Source: Pseudo-nitzschia pungens (Eukaryota > Bacillariophyta > Bacillariophyceae > Bacillariales > Bacillariaceae). From it: a stretch of DNA of 64,000 nucleotides. Shown here piece after piece: positions 61,559 to 64,000 of the stretch. The notes beneath the pieces were generated by a model. That model had not been told where the DNA came from, searched no databases, and saw only the letters and a list, made by a program, of their open reading frames with translations. The stretch lies in NCBI GenBank assembly GCA_037355855.1, contig CM074759.1:2604001-2668000 (forward strand), written 5' to 3'. Each line of letters begins with the position of its first letter. The first letter of the stretch is position 1. The translations under genes were made by a program, and so were the position numbers.

Positions 61559-62968
61559 GTTCGAACCGGGGATGGTTCCAAGTGGTATAATTAAGCACCA
61601 GGGAGTCTGCTTGCTTGAAAACAGGGGCTTTAGTAAGAACACTTAGGGACCGGGAGATATCAATGTCAGGGCACACTTAAAAGGCTCAGGAGGGAACTTG
61701 AAGTTCAAACTCGCAAGGACTTATAAGTGGAAACAGTCTCCAGGGGCAATTGGCTTGAAATCAGGGACCTCGATCGAGACACTTAGGGACCAGGGGATCA
61801 AACACTTAGGGGCCAGGGAAACTGCGTGCTGGAAAACAGGTACTTAGAGCTCAGAGAACTCTTGAACACTTAGGGACCAGGGAAGCTGCTTGCCTGAAAA
61901 CAGGGACATTGATCGAGACACTTAGGGACCAGGGAAGCTGATTGCAGGAAAACAGGTACTTAAGGATCAGGGAACTCTCGAACACTTAGGGACTAGGGAA
62001 GCTGCTTGTTTGAAAACAGGGGCTTTAGTAGAAACACCCAGAAACAGAGGGAGGTATGGCCTGAAAACAGTGTCGAACTTGAAGTTCAACTTGGGGGTGC
62101 TTAATAGCAGGGACACTTAGGGAGCAGGGAACTCGCGGTCACTTAGGGAACAGGGAGGCTATAATCTTGAAAACAGGGGGAACACTTAGGGACCAGGGAA
62201 GCTGTTGTCTTGAAACACTTAAGGACCAGGGAAACTGTATTCTGGAAAAACAGGAGCTGATGGTAGCTGTAGTCTTGGCAATACACGGGCACTAAGTAGG
62301 AGGTACTTAGGGATCAGTCGGGCCTAACTTGGAAACAGATCGCAGCCGTACTGTAGGAGGTGGAGCCTTAAGTGATAACACTTAAGGAAGAAGGGACTGG
62401 GTGGGGAATCAGGGTAGCTGTTAAGTGAAAAACACTTAGGGAGCAGTGGGCAATTGGCTTGAAAATGGGAAGGGAACTAGGAGATATGCTCGCGCAAACC
62501 TGCAGTGACTTATGGATCAGCAAGTAGGAACCTTCTAGAACTTGAAAAGACTTAGGGATCTCAGCAAGGAACTTTGAAGAATGTAGAACATTAAGTAATA
62601 GTATACTTAAGCAACCTGGAGGGGGGATCGTGGAAAGACAGGGCTCGGAGACAAATCGCAAAATCAGCAGTAGAAATTAGTACTGGAATTGCTGTAGAAA
62701 ATTATGTGTCGTGTTTGCCTGTTGCTGCTTTTTGCTGTTCGATCGACTGACCGGAAACAAGCAATCAAAGGAAGCAAGGAGCAACCAAACTGAGAGCAGA
62801 ATTGAATTGGGGAGGTCTCTGTTGATAGGTATAGGGCGTGGTGTTGTTGTTGGAGCTTTAGAAGGGAGGGAGATATCAAAGGGGAATTGTGTGTAGAAAT
62901 CTACGTGTTTTGGGTACTGGAACATCGGAACATCGGAACGTCGGACAAAATCGCGCGTTGCAAAATTG
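61559..62968 (-). repeat. LINE copy B 5' region: CCCTAAGTG-type repeats and 5' terminus
   Basis: About 1.4 kb. From 61560 to about 62600 it consists of degenerate repeats, on the minus strand GGTCCCTAAGTG, CCCTGTTTTCAAGCAAGC and AAGTTGAACTTCAAGTTC. The segment 61620-61790 is highly similar to 16755-16915 in the MULE. The outermost 350 bases (62968 to about 62620) are non-repetitive and should hold the LINE's internal promoter; no specific motif is identified. No gene seen. Confidence 0.7.
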
Positions 62969-62987
62969 TAACCCCACAGCAGTTTAA
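62969..62987. other. 19-bp target duplication of LINE copy B (right)
   Basis: TAACCCCACAGCAGTTTAA, identical to 33350-33368. Confidence 0.85.
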
Positions 62988-63016
62988 AAGCGCTTGCTCA
63001 TTGCCGGATCTAAACA
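62969..63016 (-). pseudogene. Harbinger transposase, N-terminal codons
   Basis: ATG at 63016 followed by MFRSGNEQALLNCCGV, reaching the target duplication in the frame that continues as NHEVFNEMLDLF at 33350 and below. This is the missing start of the transposase whose body is at 32364-33368, now 29.6 kb away. The in-frame match across an exact duplication is the main evidence that everything between is inserted sequence. Confidence 0.8.
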
Positions 63017-63042
63017 TGTAAAGGAAAGGGGAAAGATTGTAT
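63017..63042. other. Harbinger 5' flank remnant
   Basis: 26 bases upstream of the transposase ATG before gypsy copy G1 interrupts the element. The Harbinger outer end lies beyond G1, outside or lost from the window. Confidence 0.5.
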
Positions 63043-63352
63043 TGTAACATGCTAGCGTATGCTAGTAGTGTTACGAATTAATAATTAACCAAATCCCACA
63101 TGGGAATCGCGTTATATATAAGACATTCATGTATGGATGTTCTATATGTACAGGCAGGCATGCAGGAAGAGCGATTATACGATTAAGGTTACATACGAGA
63201 TATATGTAATATACAAGGATGTATATCATATATGGAGGTCGCGATGACATCATCGCTCATTATTTCCTCTCTTTGATTTTAATCCCATCTCGTAAAGTAT
63301 GAAATAACGCACAATTTAATACTACTCCGAATTTCTACCGTAGAGTGTTACA
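63043..63352 (+). repeat. G1 5' LTR (310 bp)
   Basis: Same subfamily as G4 and G5, with the LTR-start hairpin stem GTAAC/GTTAC. Confidence 0.93.
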
Positions 63353-63477
63353 CAGTAATTACTGTCCACCCTGTAGGAACAGTAGTAGAATTCAGTACTG
63401 AAATCTCAATAATCCAAACTCCCAACAGCCTCAACAAAAGGGACACCTTTGTCTCCAGCAAAGCAAATTAACTCAAC

Positions 63478-63693
63478 ATGTCTGGACTATACAGAGATCC
63501 ACCCATTGCTTACAAGAGCTCCTTTGATCGAACCAAGCCAAAACTCTTCACCCTGTACAACGTCGATGAGGAGAAGACCGACAGCATATAAGTCCCCCTG
63601 TTCACAGAAACAGGAGGACTGGAAGAACTCCTCTTTGTGGAGGAGTCCTTTAGAAATGCTGCCAACATCCTTCAGATCCCAATCGACAGATAC
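63478..63693 (+). pseudogene. gag: G1 gag, 5' fragment
   Basis: Starts MSGLYRDPPIAYKSSFD at 63478 and reads like G4 Gag (TETGGLEELLFVEESFRNAANILQ), but has a TAA near 63590 (DSI-stop where G4 has DSMKVPLF) and is cut off at about 63693. Non-functional. Confidence 0.88.
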
Positions 63694-64000
63694 CTGGACC
63701 TTCCGGAACTGTAAATATTTTCGCGCAGTAAATATTTTTGCGCGAATACTCGTCCCCCTTTTGGAACACAATTTTAGGGGGATAAACTTGCACTTTTTTT
63801 CCGCACTTTTTTTGAGACCAAAAAGTGCAAGTTTTCACGGGACTAAAAAACACGTTCTTTTTAAACTCGCATTAAATGCGAGTTTGGTTCAACGGACCAA
63901 AAAAGTGCGAGTTTTCTTTGCAAAATTTTTTTTTTCGACAAGGGAGTCGATTTGCTAAGAGAGGCGCAACGCAACGACGGAGTCGATTTGCTAACAGAGG
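63694..64000. other. Unassigned AT-rich sequence at the right edge
   Basis: No gene seen. Contains a 15-bp inverted repeat (about 63784-63799 and 63820-63834, AACTTGCACTTTTT/AAAAAGTGCAAGTT), a further AAAAAGTGCGAGTTTTC near 63900, the palindromic CTCGCATTAAATGCGAG near 63868, and two copies of GGAGTCGATTTGCTAA at the very end. Could be the edge of another transposon or tandem array. Confidence 0.5.

Larger units (their letters stand above)
33369..62968 (-). mobile_element. LINE copy B with nested insertions (29.6 kb; about 13.7 kb without them)
   Basis: Minus-strand non-LTR retrotransposon. The 3' end with its ATT-rich tail is at 33369 and the 5' end at 62968. Both ends touch copies of the same 19-bp target, which together restore an unbroken Harbinger transposase frame. 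Parts from 5' to 3': repeat-rich 5' region (62968-61559), unique stretch (55067-54831), 212-bp satellite (54830-51064 and 45275-42665), ORF1 (about 42798-39716), endonuclease part of ORF2 (39723-38770), [G6], RNase H part of ORF2 (35110-33696), 3' UTR. G4, G5 and G6 are later additions. The catalytic RT region is absent. Confidence 0.75.
63043..63693 (+). mobile_element. Ty3/gypsy fragment G1: 5' LTR and start of gag
   Basis: Plus-strand 310-bp LTR (63043-63352, TGTAACATGCTAGCG to GAGTGTTACA), the palindrome CAGTAATTACTG at 63353-63364, leader and the first 70 or so codons of gag. Homology stops at about 63693, after DRYLD, where unrelated AT-rich sequence begins. No 3' end in the window. Confidence 0.9.

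Overview
The window is a 64-kb block of nested transposable elements from a eukaryotic nuclear genome, most likely a stramenopile alga and probably a diatom. I base that on the gag zinc-finger type of the Ty3/gypsy elements, the LINE reverse transcriptase/RNase H type, a short GT-AG intron, and a host protein ending in a diatom-style FkbM-like domain. Only one gene looks like an ordinary host gene (10786-13821, minus strand). No RNA genes, CRISPR arrays or bacterial-type regulation were seen. Taxonomy and names are inferred by reading alone.

Layout. (1) 1-2761: decayed 3' half of a LINE (copy A). (2) 2762-10403: a 5'-truncated Ty3/gypsy element (G2) whose 3' LTR is split by a complete, apparently intact Ty3/gypsy element (G3, 4556-10262, 324-bp LTRs, TSD GAGCA), followed by small gag and LINE scraps. 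(3) 10786-13821: membrane-anchored SGNH-hydrolase/FkbM-like fusion gene. (4) 13932-30908: a satellite-filled DNA element with 32-bp inverted ends, carrying inside it a 13.8-kb Mutator-like element (MULE, 14704-28473) with a 9-bp target duplication. The MULE carries a transposase, a spliced 1215-residue accessory protein, a 313-residue protein, and several kilobases of short tandem repeats. (5) 30909-33368 plus 62969-63042: a PIF/Harbinger element (Myb-like protein and transposase) cut in two inside the transposase gene. (6) 33369-62968: the insertion that cuts it, bounded by a 19-bp duplication. It is a LINE (copy B) on the minus strand, about 13.7 kb after subtraction of later insertions, with ORF1, a split ORF2, about 30 copies of a 212-bp satellite in its 5' half, and a repeat-rich 5' end. 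It is interrupted by an LTR-less gypsy internal region (G6, about 35111-38745) and two complete gypsy elements (G4, 45276-51063, TSD GAAGC; G5, 55068-61558, TSD GTTCG). G5 itself contains a 724-bp deletion derivative (59482-60205, TSD CCCTG). (7) 63043-64000: another 5'-end gypsy fragment (G1) and unassigned AT-rich sequence.

The gypsy family G1-G5 has consistent oddities. Gag and pol lie in one frame separated by a single UGA, the site next to the 5' LTR is a palindrome (CAGTAATTACTG) rather than a TGG-type tRNA primer site, and the LTR starts with a hairpin whose stem shows a compensatory change between subfamilies. The strongest candidates for undescribed biology are the giant MULE with its accessory genes and repeat arrays, the satellite-bearing giant LINE, and the UGA-separated gag-pol.
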